Shown here piece by piece: positions 7,852 to 17,305 of a stretch of 64,000 bases of DNA (position 1 is its first letter; each line of letters opens with the position of its first letter). The stretch spans positions 151,428 through 215,427 of the forward strand of contig JABABQ010000066.1 in the NCBI GenBank assembly GCA_014238155.1, in the 5' to 3' direction. The position numbers were made by a program, and so were the translations under genes. The DNA is from Rhizobiaceae bacterium. Its GTDB lineage: Bacteria > Pseudomonadota > Alphaproteobacteria > Rhizobiales > Rhizobiaceae. The notes under the pieces were generated by a model that searched no databases, was not told where the DNA came from, and was given only the letters and a program-made list of their open reading frames with translations.

Positions 7852-10800
7852 ATGCTGGACGATATTCAGGGTGCTGTGACAAATGGTGTGCAATTTGATG
7901 TGGACAGTTCCGTCTATGTCGATAAGCACAACTATGTACTGAGCGGATCAGCAACAACTTCACAGGACATTTATTGGCACGATGGCGAGCGGTTTCATCA
8001 TATCATCGAACAGCTTGTTGATGATCTTGGAACCAAAGTAGCCCGCAATAAAGTGGCTGTGGAATATGCCGATAGTCAAATTAACTGGCATGAACTGGAA
8101 ATTCTGGCTAACCGCATCGCATCGCTGATGATTGCCTGGGGCGTAAAGCCCGGCGACCGGGTGGCCGCGTTGTTTGATCGCTCAATATTTGCCTATGCCA
8201 CTCAACTGGCGACGTCGAAATGCGGAGCGGTGCTTGTTCCGCTTGATGCCGCCTTTCCAAAAGAGCGCATTAAATTCATTCTCGATGACAGCGGCGTAAA
8301 TTTTGTTGCAACGCTGACCCAGTATTCGCTTCTGTTTAAGGATATGGGCGCAACCGTCATGGCGTTCGACGCCCTTCAGGAGGAACTTGAACGGCAACCT
8401 TCCAAACGCCCGGTTATCAAAACCAAACATGCTGATGAACTTTGCTATTTGATTTATACGTCAGGCACGACCGGACGGCCGAAAGGTGTGCAAATCAACC
8501 ATTCCAGCATCTGCAATTTTCTAAAAATGGCAGCTGAAGAATATGGGTTTAACAGCAATGACCGCGTCTACCAGTCGCTGACTATTGCATTTGACTATTC
8601 ATTTGAAGAGATCTGGGTTCCCTTGATAAGCGGCGCTGTTTTGGTGCCGGCCCCATCGGGCGTCAATCTGCTGGGCTCCGATCTGGCAGATTTTTTGGTC
8701 GCACAACAGATCACGGCGTTTTGCTCGGTTCCAACAATATTGGCAACGATTGAACAGGAATTGCCCGATCTGCGTCTGCTGATCACGTCGGGTGAGGCAT
8801 TTCCGGCCGATCTGCTGTCGCGATGGGCCAAGCCGGACAGAACGGTTCTGAATTTGTACGGTCCCACCGAAACTACCGTTTCGGCCACATGGTCACGTCT
8901 TGAGGAAGGTTCGTCTGTAACCATCGGCCATCCGCTGCCGACCTACAGCGTCATGGTGCTTCATCCCGACAGAAACGAAGTACTGCCATTTGGCGAAGAG
9001 GGCGAACTGGCAATTTCCGGGATTGGTGTATCGCGCGGATATCTCAATCGGGAAACCGAAACTGCCCGGGCCTTTATCAAAGACTTTATCGGTTTGGAAA
9101 ATAATCCAACCGGCCTGATCTACCGGTCTGGTGACCGAGTTCAGATAAATCAGCGGGAGGAGATCGAATATCTGGGCCGGATCGACAGCCAGGTCAAGAT
9201 TCGCGGATACCGCATTGAACTGGGTGAAATCGAGGCCGTTGCCAGAGAAACTGATGACCTGCCTGCGATCGTTGTAAATCCGGTCGAAATTGAACCGGGC
9301 TCTGTTGAGTTGGCAGCCTATTTTGTCGCCGGAGACAAGGACAGCCCGATTGATGCCGGTGTCATTCAGGAGACATTGAAGCAACGTTTGCCAACATACA
9401 TGGTTCCCGCCTATTTCGAGCCCATCAGGGAAATTCCCATGCTGGCCAGCGGTAAAGTGGATCGCAATGCCCTACCTATGCCATCGGGGCCAAGATTGCT
9501 CGACGGCGGAAAGAAATTTGTTGCCCCGAGTGAGGGCCTTGAGGCTAGCCTTGCCGAAATTTTGGGAACTCTGCTCAAAACCGAAGCCATATCCGCCGAT
9601 GCAGATTTCTTTGATGACCTGGGAGCCAATTCCCTGATCATGGCTCGTTACATCGGATCGGTTCGCAAGAAGCTTGGACTGAAAAAAGTCAGCATGAAGC
9701 TGATTTACGAACAAACAACGGTGGCAAGTCTTGCAACTGCATTGGCGCCAACTGATGCGCCGGAAGTTGAAGAATCGGCACCAAAATCCATGCGGCCCGA
9801 TACTTTGGTTGAAAAAACCAAAGACCTTAGCAGCATGATGTCAAAGCCGCTTATTGCTGCCAAACCAGATGTTGCAAACGTCGGGATCGAAACCTTAGAA
9901 ACGGCATTGGACACCACACCAAACCAAGTCGAAGCTCAATCGCAGCCGTCGTCAGACAAAACCATCTGGGCTGACGATCAACGCATCCACATTGCCAAAC
10001 CCTGGGAATATTATCTGTGTGGCGCTCTCCAACTCTCCTATATGTTCGTGATTTCTTTGCTCGGCAGCATAGTCGCAATAGCTGCGCTCCGGTGGATATT
10101 GAATAGCGAGGGATTTTGGGAAATCTACCTACGATCGGCGGTCAGTGGAAGTGGGTTGTTTTTTGGCTCGATAGCATTCTTCACTGCCGTAAAATGGCTC
10201 GTATGGGGTCGATATAAGCAGGAAGAAATTAAGCTCTGGAGCCTGGATTATGTGCGGTTCTGGATTGCTCAATTGTCGACGCGAGCCAATCCTATGGTGG
10301 CATTTGCGGGCTCGCCCCTGTATAATGTTTATCTGAGATTGCTCGGGGCGAAGGTTGGCAGAGGCGCTCGCATTTTTGCAGTCCCGCCAGTGTGTACCGA
10401 TTTGGTGTCGATCGGAGAAAATTCGGTCGTTCGGCAATCCGCGATTCTAACAGGATTTACCGTTCATCGCGGCATTGTCCGAATGGGAACTGTGGAGATT
10501 GGCGACAATTCCTTCATCGGCGAAGCTTCGATGATGGATATAAACACGAAAATTGGCTCCGGCAGCCAACTCGGTACTTCGTCGTGCCTGCACGAAAACC
10601 AGCAAGTGCCGGATGGCGAAATCTATCAGGGATCACCTGCGCAAAAAACCGAAACCGATTATATCAGAGTGCCACCGCTGGAGATCTCGGAATTGCGTGC
10701 CTGGCTTTATACGGTGGGTGGCTTTGTTCCCGGAATGGTGGTCTCAGCACCTCTGTCGTTTGCCATTGTGGTTCTGCTGGCCCAACAGGCTTTTTTGGGG

Positions 10801-12141
10801 TCGACACCGGCTGTAACCGCCGGGTCGCTACCGCTCAATCCCGTCTATCTGTTCGGCTATTCAGTGGCGATTTATTTTGGTGGCATTGTGCTGGCTCTGA
10901 TCAGCGTCATGACAATGCCGAAACTGTATAATCTGTTTTTCAGGCCGGACGAGGTACACCCTCTATTCGGCCTTCAGTACTATCTGGCGACCCGCATTGA
11001 AGCGGGCAGTCAATCGGCGTTTTTGCAGGAATTGTTCGGTGATTGCTCTATGATATTGCCCTATTTCACGGCACTCGGGTACGACCTCAGTGAATCCACT
11101 CAAAACGGATCGAATTTCGGAGTTGAACAACTCCACCACTCTCCTTTTTTGTGCAAATTCAATCGCAATACTCTGGTATCGGACGGATTGCACATGATGA
11201 ACATGGATCACTCTCAATCGTCGTTCAAAATGTCGGCTATCGAAGTTCCGCCTGATGCCTATTTGGGAAATAATCTTCACTATCCAGTGGGTGCCAGGAT
11301 TGGTGACAATTGTCTTGTCGCAACCAAGGCGATGGTGCCGATTGATGGCGAAATGAAAGACAATTGCGGCATTCTGGGGTCTCCACCTTTTGCGATCCCA
11401 CGTTCTGGACCGATGGATCCGACCCACGCTCACTACAAGCAACCCGGCGTATTTGAAAAACGCCTGTCGATGAAGTTGAAGTCAAACCTGATCACATTGT
11501 TTCTGTTTATGGCGCGGAACCTGTCGGTCGTCTTTTTAATGACACTCCTTACAGCCGCGATCTATCAGGTTTGGGGAGCCGAAATTTTGAGTTCGACAAT
11601 GTTTGGCGCCTTGGTTTTGGCGGTCTCGATGACTGGCATGTCGATCATCCTTCCGTTGTACTTCATCGTGTTTGAACGATTGCAACATTTGCACCGGCCA
11701 ATGAAGCCCAGAATTTGCTCGCTGTATGAGCGGCACTTCTGGGATCACGAACGCTTTTGGAAACTCAACATCAACCATTATCTGGTGTTATTTGACGGCA
11801 CGCCAATCAAGAATTTATTCACCCGCTGCCAGGGCGTGAAGCTTGGGCGCATGGTTTATGATGGCGGTGCCGGTATTTCCGAGCCGCATATGGTGGAGGT
11901 TGGCGACTATGTCTGTCTCAACATAGAAACGGAATTGCAGGGTCATTCTCTGGAAGACGGTACATTCAAGTCGGACGCTATCAAAGTCGGCGACAGAAGC
12001 ACCGTGGGAGTGAAAGGTTTTGTTCATTACGGCGTGGAAGCTGGCAAAGACGTCGTCATCAACGCAGATGCGTTCGTCATGAAAGGCTCAGTCGTGGGCG
12101 ACGATGAAATATGGAGCGGAAACCCCGCCAGGAATATCTAG
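7852..12141 (+). CDS. Pls-like membrane NRPS, candidate cationic homopolypeptide synthetase
   Basis: 1429 residues. Adenylation domain, about 30-545: A3 LIYTSGTTGRPKG (200-212), A4 FDYSFEEIW (247-255), A5 NLYGPTETT (334-342), A7 YRSGDRV, A8 GRIDSQVKIRGYRIELGEIE, and the A10 lysine in SGKVDR (Lys535). Carrier domain with DDLGANSL, phosphopantetheine serine Ser594. After a linker come pairs of membrane helices alternating with three soluble blocks rich in left-handed hexapeptide repeats (for example IGENSVVRQSAIL; IGDNCLVATKAMV; VGDRSTVGVKGFV), ending SGNPARNI. There is no canonical condensation domain (HHxxxDG) and no thioesterase. A-T-TM with three tandem acetyltransferase-like domains is the architecture of epsilon-poly-lysine synthetase (Pls; NRPS terminal domain TIGR02353). 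Substrate is inferred from the adjacent EctB-like gene. Confidence 0.88.
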   Translation: MLDDIQGAVTNGVQFDVDSSVYVDKHNYVLSGSATTSQDIYWHDGERFHHIIEQLVDDLGTKVARNKVAVEYADSQINWHELEILANRIASLMIAWGVKPGDRVAALFDRSIFAYATQLATSKCGAVLVPLDAAFPKERIKFILDDSGVNFVATLTQYSLLFKDMGATVMAFDALQEELERQPSKRPVIKTKHADELCYLIYTSGTTGRPKGVQINHSSICNFLKMAAEEYGFNSNDRVYQSLTIAFDYSFEEIWVPLISGAVLVPAPSGVNLLGSDLADFLVAQQITAFCSVPTILATIEQELPDLRLLITSGEAFPADLLSRWAKPDRTVLNLYGPTETTVSATWSRLEEGSSVTIGHPLPTYSVMVLHPDRNEVLPFGEEGELAISGIGVSRGYLNRETETARAFIKDFIGLENNPTGLIYRSGDRVQINQREEIEYLGRIDSQVKIRGYRIELGEIEAVARETDDLPAIVVNPVEIEPGSVELAAYFVAGDKDSPIDAGVIQETLKQRLPTYMVPAYFEPIREIPMLASGKVDRNALPMPSGPRLLDGGKKFVAPSEGLEASLAEILGTLLKTEAISADADFFDDLGANSLIMARYIGSVRKKLGLKKVSMKLIYEQTTVASLATALAPTDAPEVEESAPKSMRPDTLVEKTKDLSSMMSKPLIAAKPDVANVGIETLETALDTTPNQVEAQSQPSSDKTIWADDQRIHIAKPWEYYLCGALQLSYMFVISLLGSIVAIAALRWILNSEGFWEIYLRSAVSGSGLFFGSIAFFTAVKWLVWGRYKQEEIKLWSLDYVRFWIAQLSTRANPMVAFAGSPLYNVYLRLLGAKVGRGARIFAVPPVCTDLVSIGENSVVRQSAILTGFTVHRGIVRMGTVEIGDNSFIGEASMMDINTKIGSGSQLGTSSCLHENQQVPDGEIYQGSPAQKTETDYIRVPPLEISELRAWLYTVGGFVPGMVVSAPLSFAIVVLLAQQAFLGSTPAVTAGSLPLNPVYLFGYSVAIYFGGIVLALISVMTMPKLYNLFFRPDEVHPLFGLQYYLATRIEAGSQSAFLQELFGDCSMILPYFTALGYDLSESTQNGSNFGVEQLHHSPFLCKFNRNTLVSDGLHMMNMDHSQSSFKMSAIEVPPDAYLGNNLHYPVGARIGDNCLVATKAMVPIDGEMKDNCGILGSPPFAIPRSGPMDPTHAHYKQPGVFEKRLSMKLKSNLITLFLFMARNLSVVFLMTLLTAAIYQVWGAEILSSTMFGALVLAVSMTGMSIILPLYFIVFERLQHLHRPMKPRICSLYERHFWDHERFWKLNINHYLVLFDGTPIKNLFTRCQGVKLGRMVYDGGAGISEPHMVEVGDYVCLNIETELQGHSLEDGTFKSDAIKVGDRSTVGVKGFVHYGVEAGKDVVINADAFVMKGSVVGDDEIWSGNPARNI

Positions 12142-12177
12142 TAAACAGCCGAATATAAGGAATAGTAGGAGAATATT

Positions 12178-13077
12178 ATGCAATTGGAAGTCGTAAAAGA
12201 TATATCGCAGGAAGAGTTTGTGGCTGAATATGTAGCCAGGAACAAGCCGGTCGTGGTCGACAACATTCCTTATTCGGCTGAGAACTGGACGCCGGAGGCT
12301 CTTAAGAAGTCAATTGGTGAGCTGACAACGCAGATTTACGGAACTCTTTTTGATTTGGAGAATATTGCCAGTCTTGAAGAATATCTCGACGACTATTTTG
12401 GCGAAACCGGAGACTATCCCGACGACGTTCCTTACGTTCGCTGGTACAATCAGTTGAAGGATGTTGACTTTGTCTGGGGTGATGAGGCTTTTGAAGCGCT
12501 TCAACCATTTTGGCAAAAACCCAATTGTGTTCCCGATCATGATCTCATTGTTCCCGTGACATCCGATACTCAATCGGCCGACCCGGTGATGGATAATTTT
12601 CCCTATCGGGGTATATTGGTTGCTGCCCGCGGGGCGAGAACACGCATGCACCGTGATCCGTTTTGCAGTGACGCAATTGTCGCTCAGTTTCACGGTACCA
12701 AGCAGGCCGTTCTGTATCATCCCGACCGAGCCGAAGAATTGATGGAAGCCAGCGATGGCAGCTCATTTGGTGGATTTATTGACGTTCGGGAAGAAGGCAA
12801 TCTCGAAGTTGTCACGGCTGAACCGGATTATCAGGGACTGATTACGCCCGGCCAGATGATCTATATTCCGCACGGCTGGCTGCATGACGTGCTGGTCGTC
12901 GATGATTCAGTCTCAGTGACCTGGAATTTCGTGCACAAGCAAGGAGCCCAGGAATTTCTGCAATATCTGAAGGATGACCCGTCTGAGGACAGCGAGTTTG
13001 AGGTGCTGCAGTATTTTATGAAACGCGGCGGCGCGGGCGAACTGGACCACCGGCAATTGCTGGCTGCCGTTGCATAA
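12178..13077 (+). CDS. JmjC/cupin_8-type Fe(II)/2-oxoglutarate oxygenase
   Basis: 299 residues, 36 bases after the NRPS and in the same direction, with TAGGAGAAT upstream of the ATG. The N-terminus has the cupin-8 hallmark VVVDNIPYSAENW. Metal ligands are visible as His158-x-Asp160 (MHRDP) and His236 in IPHGWLHDV, with GTKQAVLYHP between them and SVSVTWNFV after. Proteins of this family hydroxylate side chains of proteins, peptides or free amino acids. Placement in the cluster suggests beta-hydroxylation of the monomer or polymer, or a protective tailoring step; that is inference. No signal peptide, so it should act in the cytoplasm. Confidence 0.8.
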   Translation: MQLEVVKDISQEEFVAEYVARNKPVVVDNIPYSAENWTPEALKKSIGELTTQIYGTLFDLENIASLEEYLDDYFGETGDYPDDVPYVRWYNQLKDVDFVWGDEAFEALQPFWQKPNCVPDHDLIVPVTSDTQSADPVMDNFPYRGILVAARGARTRMHRDPFCSDAIVAQFHGTKQAVLYHPDRAEELMEASDGSSFGGFIDVREEGNLEVVTAEPDYQGLITPGQMIYIPHGWLHDVLVVDDSVSVTWNFVHKQGAQEFLQYLKDDPSEDSEFEVLQYFMKRGGAGELDHRQLLAAVA

Positions 13078-13078
13078 A

Positions 13079-13819
13079 TCATTTTGCTTTGAGTTTAGCG
13101 TCGCTGTGCCTTATGTCTGGCGCCTCCAGCGACGTTACAACGGTCAAAACATGGTCTTTGGGTCCGCTCAATGCGTGTCCGTAGAGGTCATCGTGGGAAG
13201 ATGTATCTGAGATAATTGTTACCAATCCCCCTTCCGGGGAAGTTTGGATTTTTGCGAAATCCAACTCAGCGCCGCGACCGGTTGCCTTCGAACAGGCCTC
13301 CTTTTGGGTCCACATGAAAAAATAAGCCAACGTCGCGGCGGGCTCTTTCAATTTGGCCAAGAGATCGCGTTCGGCAGAACTGAAAAGCTCTTCGATCACA
13401 TGTCGGTCGGCAGCCTGGGGGTCTATCCTCTCCAGATCAATACCTATGGGTTCTGCTGAAACGGCCATCGCGATCCAGTTTTCGCGTTTGGATAGGCTAA
13501 AATTTGGAGCGCCCTGATTGAGGCAAATAGGTTTGCCGGTGTCGTAGCTGAAAGCAATTTTTTGAGGATCAATATCCAACCAGTCTCCGAGGATCAGCCG
13601 GGAAAATATTCGCGTGCAGATGTATTGATCGCGCATCTGGAGATTTTGGATTTTGGCGGCCCGAACCTGTTCGCTTTGATCGAGCAGGCTTTTTTGGAGT
13701 GATCGATCGATCCTGGTGGTGTTGACCTGCCAGACTTCGATTACATTTTCTGGTGAGGCACCAGCATCAACGCCCGCTTCGGAGGGAAAAGTACGATGTG
13801 TAATTCGGTCTGCAGCCAT
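13079..13819 (-). CDS. 4'-phosphopantetheinyl transferase, Sfp type
   Basis: Moves phosphopantetheine from CoA to a carrier-protein serine. The family motifs are present: a KPICL...PNFSLS segment, EPIGIDLERIDP with the Mg2+-binding Asp, and WTQKEACSKATGRG with the catalytic Glu and Lys. The start at ATG 13819 (about 246 residues) is chosen because GGGAGAGAA precedes it; in-frame ATGs at 13849 and 13924 would extend it. It converges on the oxygenase gene with a one-base gap. Its natural client is most likely Ser594 of the NRPS. Confidence 0.88.
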   Translation of the reverse strand: MAADRITHRTFPSEAGVDAGASPENVIEVWQVNTTRIDRSLQKSLLDQSEQVRAAKIQNLQMRDQYICTRIFSRLILGDWLDIDPQKIAFSYDTGKPICLNQGAPNFSLSKRENWIAMAVSAEPIGIDLERIDPQAADRHVIEELFSSAERDLLAKLKEPAATLAYFFMWTQKEACSKATGRGAELDFAKIQTSPEGGLVTIISDTSSHDDLYGHALSGPKDHVLTVVTSLEAPDIRHSDAKLKAK

Positions 13820-13920
13820 TTCTCTCCCGTCCCCCCTTTTTCCAATCATAGTGAACTCCAAACCGATAATATTCTGTTTTTTTTGACAGTCAGGAGTTTC
13901 GGACCTCTGGACCGCAGAAA

Positions 13921-15081
13921 TCAAATTGGCTGAATATCGCCGCGTGCCCAGCCTTCCTTGGTCTTGCCCATAAAGTCGTTGTAGCTGCCCTGTTCGATGG
14001 CGTCGCGGGCACCCTGCATCAGATGTTGATAATAGGCCAGATTGTTCCAGGTCAGCAGCATGCCACCCAGTGCTTCATTGGCACGCATCAGGTGGTGGAG
14101 ATAAGCACGGCTGTAATCGCGGCTCGCCGGACAATCTGACTGGTCGTCCAGCGGTCGATGGTCTTCGGCATGGCGGGCATTGCGCAAGTTGAGTTTTCCA
14201 TAGCGCGAATAGGCCGTGGCGTGGCGCCCGGCGCGGGTGGGCATCACACAATCGAACATATCGACACCGCGGGCAATGGATTCCAGCAAGTCATCGGGCG
14301 TTCCAACGCCCATCAGATAGCGGGGCTTTTCCGTCGGCAGTTCAGGACATGTAATATCCAGCATCTGCAGCATGACTTCCTGGGGTTCGCCAACCGCCAG
14401 ACCGCCAATGGAATAGCCTTTCATGTCCATCGCCCGCAGCGCCTGCGCAGACTTTATGCGCAGATCTTCACAATCGCCACCCTGGACAATGCCGAACATT
14501 GCCCGGGCATTGTGATCAGACTGGGACTTGAATGCCGTATGAGATCGCTCTGCCCAGCGAAGCGACAGTTCCATTGCCCTTTGAATTTCCTGTTTGCTGG
14601 CCGGCAGAGCGATGCATTCATCCAGTTGCATTTGAATATCGCTGTCCAGAAGAGCCTGAATCTCGATCGACCGTTCTGGGGTGAGATCGTATTTGCGGCC
14701 ATCGACATGGCTTTGAAAAACCACCCCTTTTTCACTCATCTTGCGCAACTGGGCCAATGACATGACCTGAAAACCGCCAGAATCAGTGAGGATGGGATAG
14801 GGCCAGCGGGCAAATTGATGCAGGCCTCCCAATTTTCCAACCCGTTCAGCACCGGGACGCAACATCAGGTGATAGGTGTTGCCAAGAATAACATCTGAGC
14901 CCAGATCTCTTACCTGATCCATATACATTGCTTTGACGGTACCGGCAGTTCCAACCGGCATATAGGCCGGGGTTCTGATGGTTCCGCGTGGCATGGAAAT
15001 GGCACCACGGCGGGCCCGTCCGTCCGTTGCTGTCACATTGAACTGAAAGTCTTTGGTGGTCTGGTCGGATTCAGATGTCAT
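13921..15081 (-). CDS. tgt: tRNA-guanine transglycosylase with altered zinc site
   Basis: Exchanges guanine-34 for preQ1 in GUN tRNAs, the step before QueA. 386 residues; core motifs are [39 protein letters not shown] and the catalytic [14 protein letters not shown]. In well-studied bacterial enzymes a zinc ion is held by CxCxxC plus a histidine about 26 residues on. Here the segment reads S315-D-C317-P-A-S320 and the histidine position is Asn346 (TWNNL), so only one of four ligands remains. The rest is well conserved. This may be a lineage trait rather than damage. The gene is separated from queA and on the opposite strand. Confidence 0.95.
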   Translation of the reverse strand: MTSESDQTTKDFQFNVTATDGRARRGAISMPRGTIRTPAYMPVGTAGTVKAMYMDQVRDLGSDVILGNTYHLMLRPGAERVGKLGGLHQFARWPYPILTDSGGFQVMSLAQLRKMSEKGVVFQSHVDGRKYDLTPERSIEIQALLDSDIQMQLDECIALPASKQEIQRAMELSLRWAERSHTAFKSQSDHNARAMFGIVQGGDCEDLRIKSAQALRAMDMKGYSIGGLAVGEPQEVMLQMLDITCPELPTEKPRYLMGVGTPDDLLESIARGVDMFDCVMPTRAGRHATAYSRYGKLNLRNARHAEDHRPLDDQSDCPASRDYSRAYLHHLMRANEALGGMLLTWNNLAYYQHLMQGARDAIEQGSYNDFMGKTKEGWARGDIQPI

Positions 15082-15108
15082 TTGGCAGATCCTGGAATTG
15101 TCAGGCCT

Positions 15109-15711
15109 TCAAAACACCAATCCGGGGTAACGGTCCAGATAAATTCGAAACCACGGGGTATATTGTTGAGGGTTGGTCACCACATCGTTTGCCAGCTGAT
15201 CAGCAGACATCCATTTTATGTCGGAAACTTCGTCCGGGTTGAGGTCTGCAATCATCTGGCTCCTGTCGACTTGCGCAGTGAACATGTGCACCCGTTCACG
15301 CTCAAATAATCCGTTGCCAACATCTGCTGCATATTCCACGACACGTCGTTGTTTCAGATCAGCTTTCAAACCCAGTTCTTCACCCAAACGCCGATGGGCA
15401 GCGGTGACAATATCCTCGCCAAAATGGGGGTGGGTGCAACAGGTATTGGCCCATAGGCCACCACAATGATATTTTGAGATTGCGCGGCGTTGAATGAGCA
15501 GCTCGTCGCCTGAAAACAGGAAAATCGATATCGCCAGATGATGGATGTCGCGCCGATGAGCTTCAATCTTTTCGATCGAAAAAAATGACCCATCCGCGCC
15601 GATGCCTGGAATCATGATGGCAGGGCCAGTTGATTTCAAACTTTGATCCCCGGCAACCGAGCCTGTGCGTTCAGACGGTTTGGTTTGACGGTTTTGATCT
15701 GCGTTCAGCAT
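15109..15711 (-). CDS. idi: Isopentenyl-diphosphate delta-isomerase, type I
   Basis: Interconverts isopentenyl and dimethylallyl diphosphate. The Nudix-fold family is recognised from QRRAISKYHCGGLWANTCCTHP with the catalytic Cys of NTCC, the Nudix-like RRLGEELG helix, and the ERERVHMF segment that carries the second catalytic region. The start is uncertain: 15711 gives 200 residues; ATG 15615 (MIPGIGADGS) gives about 168, nearer the conserved core. It lies 27 bases after tgt in reading direction reversed and 40 bases from hemA, all on the minus strand. Type I idi is common in phototrophic alphaproteobacteria. Confidence 0.92.
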   Translation of the reverse strand: MLNADQNRQTKPSERTGSVAGDQSLKSTGPAIMIPGIGADGSFFSIEKIEAHRRDIHHLAISIFLFSGDELLIQRRAISKYHCGGLWANTCCTHPHFGEDIVTAAHRRLGEELGLKADLKQRRVVEYAADVGNGLFERERVHMFTAQVDRSQMIADLNPDEVSDIKWMSADQLANDVVTNPQQYTPWFRIYLDRYPGLVF

Positions 15712-15752
15712 CGCTGTGGCCCGTTATTGTGATGCGCTATGTGTTTGATCAG

Positions 15753-16970
15753 TTAAGCGACAGCGCGGGAAAGCGCACATTGCGCCCATAATTCGCTCAG
15801 TGCATTGACCAGATGATCAATGTCTTGCTCACTATGCAAGGGAGAAGGGGTTATCCGCAAACGCTCAGTGCCTTCAGGCACGGTTGGGTAGTTAATTGGT
15901 TGAACATAGATACCGTAATTCTCCAACAGCAAGTCGGAAATGAATTTGCACTTTTTGGCGTCTCCGACCATCACCGGGACGATATGACTATCATTGTCCA
16001 TATGCGGCAATCCGATTGCATCAAGCTTTTGTCGCAATGTGCGGACATTTTTACGCTGCCGCATCCGCTCCATGTCGCTGGTTTTCAAATGCTGGATCGA
16101 GGCAGTCGCACCAGCTGCCAGTGCCGGGGGCAGGGCTGTTGAAAATATGAATCCGGAGGCAAATGAGCGGACAAAATCGACCAGATTGGTCGACGCAGCA
16201 ATATAGCCTCCCATCACGCCAAATGCCTTGCCCAAGGTTCCCTGAATGACGGTCACACGATCAGCAAGGCCCAATTGTTCGGAGATGCCACCGCCTCTGG
16301 GGCCATAGAGCCCGACTGCATGCACTTCATCCAGATAAGACATGGCACCATGTTTTTCACACACATCAAGTATCTCGCCCAACGGACAGATATCGCCATC
16401 CATTGAATAGACCGACTCGAATGCCACCAGTTTGGGGGCATCAGAATCGGTGTTGCTGAGTTTACGGTCCAGGTCTTCAACGTCATTGTGTTTCCACAAA
16501 TGCTTGGGCGCTTTTGAATGACGGATACCTTCAATCATCGAGGCGTGATTGTCGGTATCGGAGAAAACTTCACAGCCGGGAATTCTGGACGCTAATGTGC
16601 TGAGAGCCGCCCAGTTGGCGACATAGCCGGACGTTAACAACAGGGCCGATTGCTTGGCGTGAAGGTCGGCCAGTTCCTGCTCCAGCAGTACATGATAATG
16701 GTTGGTTCCGGATATGTTGCGTGTGCCACCCGCACCGGCGCCGCAACGTTCCAGCGCTGTTTTCATGGCCGCAAGGGTGTCCGGATGTTGGCCCATTCCT
16801 AGATAATCGTTGGAGCACCAGACGGTCACTTCACAAGAGCCGCCATTGGCAGCATAGCGCGTAGCCTGTGGAAATTTGCCGTTCTGGCGTTCCAGATCGG
16901 CAAAGACGCGGTAATTGCCGCCTTCTTTCAAGCCATCCAGCTCGCTTTTGAAATAATCCTCAAAGTCCAC
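15753..16970 (-). CDS. hemA: 5-aminolevulinate synthase
   Basis: Condenses glycine with succinyl-CoA to give 5-aminolevulinate, the first step of heme and bacteriochlorophyll synthesis in alphaproteobacteria. 405 residues. Motifs: [30 protein letters not shown], the [13 protein letters not shown]-binding segment, and the lysine loop [14 protein letters not shown]. The ATG at 16970 gives the usual N-terminus [12 protein letters not shown] perfect FNR/FixK-type palindrome lies 70 bases upstream of the start, so oxygen-responsive control is likely, as known for hemA in Rhodobacter. Confidence 0.97.
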   Translation of the reverse strand: MDFEDYFKSELDGLKEGGNYRVFADLERQNGKFPQATRYAANGGSCEVTVWCSNDYLGMGQHPDTLAAMKTALERCGAGAGGTRNISGTNHYHVLLEQELADLHAKQSALLLTSGYVANWAALSTLASRIPGCEVFSDTDNHASMIEGIRHSKAPKHLWKHNDVEDLDRKLSNTDSDAPKLVAFESVYSMDGDICPLGEILDVCEKHGAMSYLDEVHAVGLYGPRGGGISEQLGLADRVTVIQGTLGKAFGVMGGYIAASTNLVDFVRSFASGFIFSTALPPALAAGATASIQHLKTSDMERMRQRKNVRTLRQKLDAIGLPHMDNDSHIVPVMVGDAKKCKFISDLLLENYGIYVQPINYPTVPEGTERLRITPSPLHSEQDIDHLVNALSELWAQCALSRAVA

Positions 16971-17039
16971 GGAAGTGCTCCAGTTCCTGTTCGCGGCTCA
17001 GTCTAACCAAATTGGTAATCATCGCCAGAAGATATGGCG

Positions 17040-17053
17040 TTGACCCAGGTCAA
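17040..17053. promoter_or_regulatory. FNR/FixK-type operator
   Basis: TTGAC-CCAG-GTCAA is a perfect dyad with the geometry of the FNR/FixK box (TTGAN-N4-NTCAA). It sits 70 bases upstream of the hemA ATG and 250 bases upstream of the divergent cytochrome gene. Binding is inferred from the match. Confidence 0.65.
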
Positions 17054-17233
17054 TTTTATGTTTTCAAACCGTGATAATCCTGTAATCAATCACACTGACG
17101 ATCATCCCAATAGCGCTGCGGGCAACCAAATTATGGGATATCGCAGACTGTGAAGGCTGGCAAGATGGTCATCTGTTGCTGTGGCCTTAAATTACGGCAG
17201 ATTGCAGGCAGGTCTTCACTCATCCATAGCAAT

Positions 17234-17258
17234 GTTGTGACTTGACCGAAGTCGCAAC
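17234..17258. promoter_or_regulatory. Inverted repeat upstream of cytochrome c2
   Basis: GTTGTGACTT-gaccg-AAGTCGCAAC pairs at 9 of 10 positions. It lies 48 bases before the cytochrome ATG, so it could be an operator or a leader hairpin. Confidence 0.4.
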
Positions 17259-17305
17259 TCGAGAGAGGTATTGGCCAATTCAGAGGAAATCTTCAGGAGA
17301 CAGGA

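Larger units (their letters stand above)
16971..17305. other. Divergent intergenic region hemA / cytochrome c2
   Basis: 335 bases without a supported gene. It holds the FNR/FixK-like palindrome near hemA and a second inverted repeat near the cytochrome gene, both listed separately. It probably contains promoters in both directions. Confidence 0.6.

Noticed and set aside
7852..12141. Siderophore NRPS
   Set aside because: No condensation domain, thioesterase, TonB receptor or siderophore exporter is seen; the domain plan is Pls-like.
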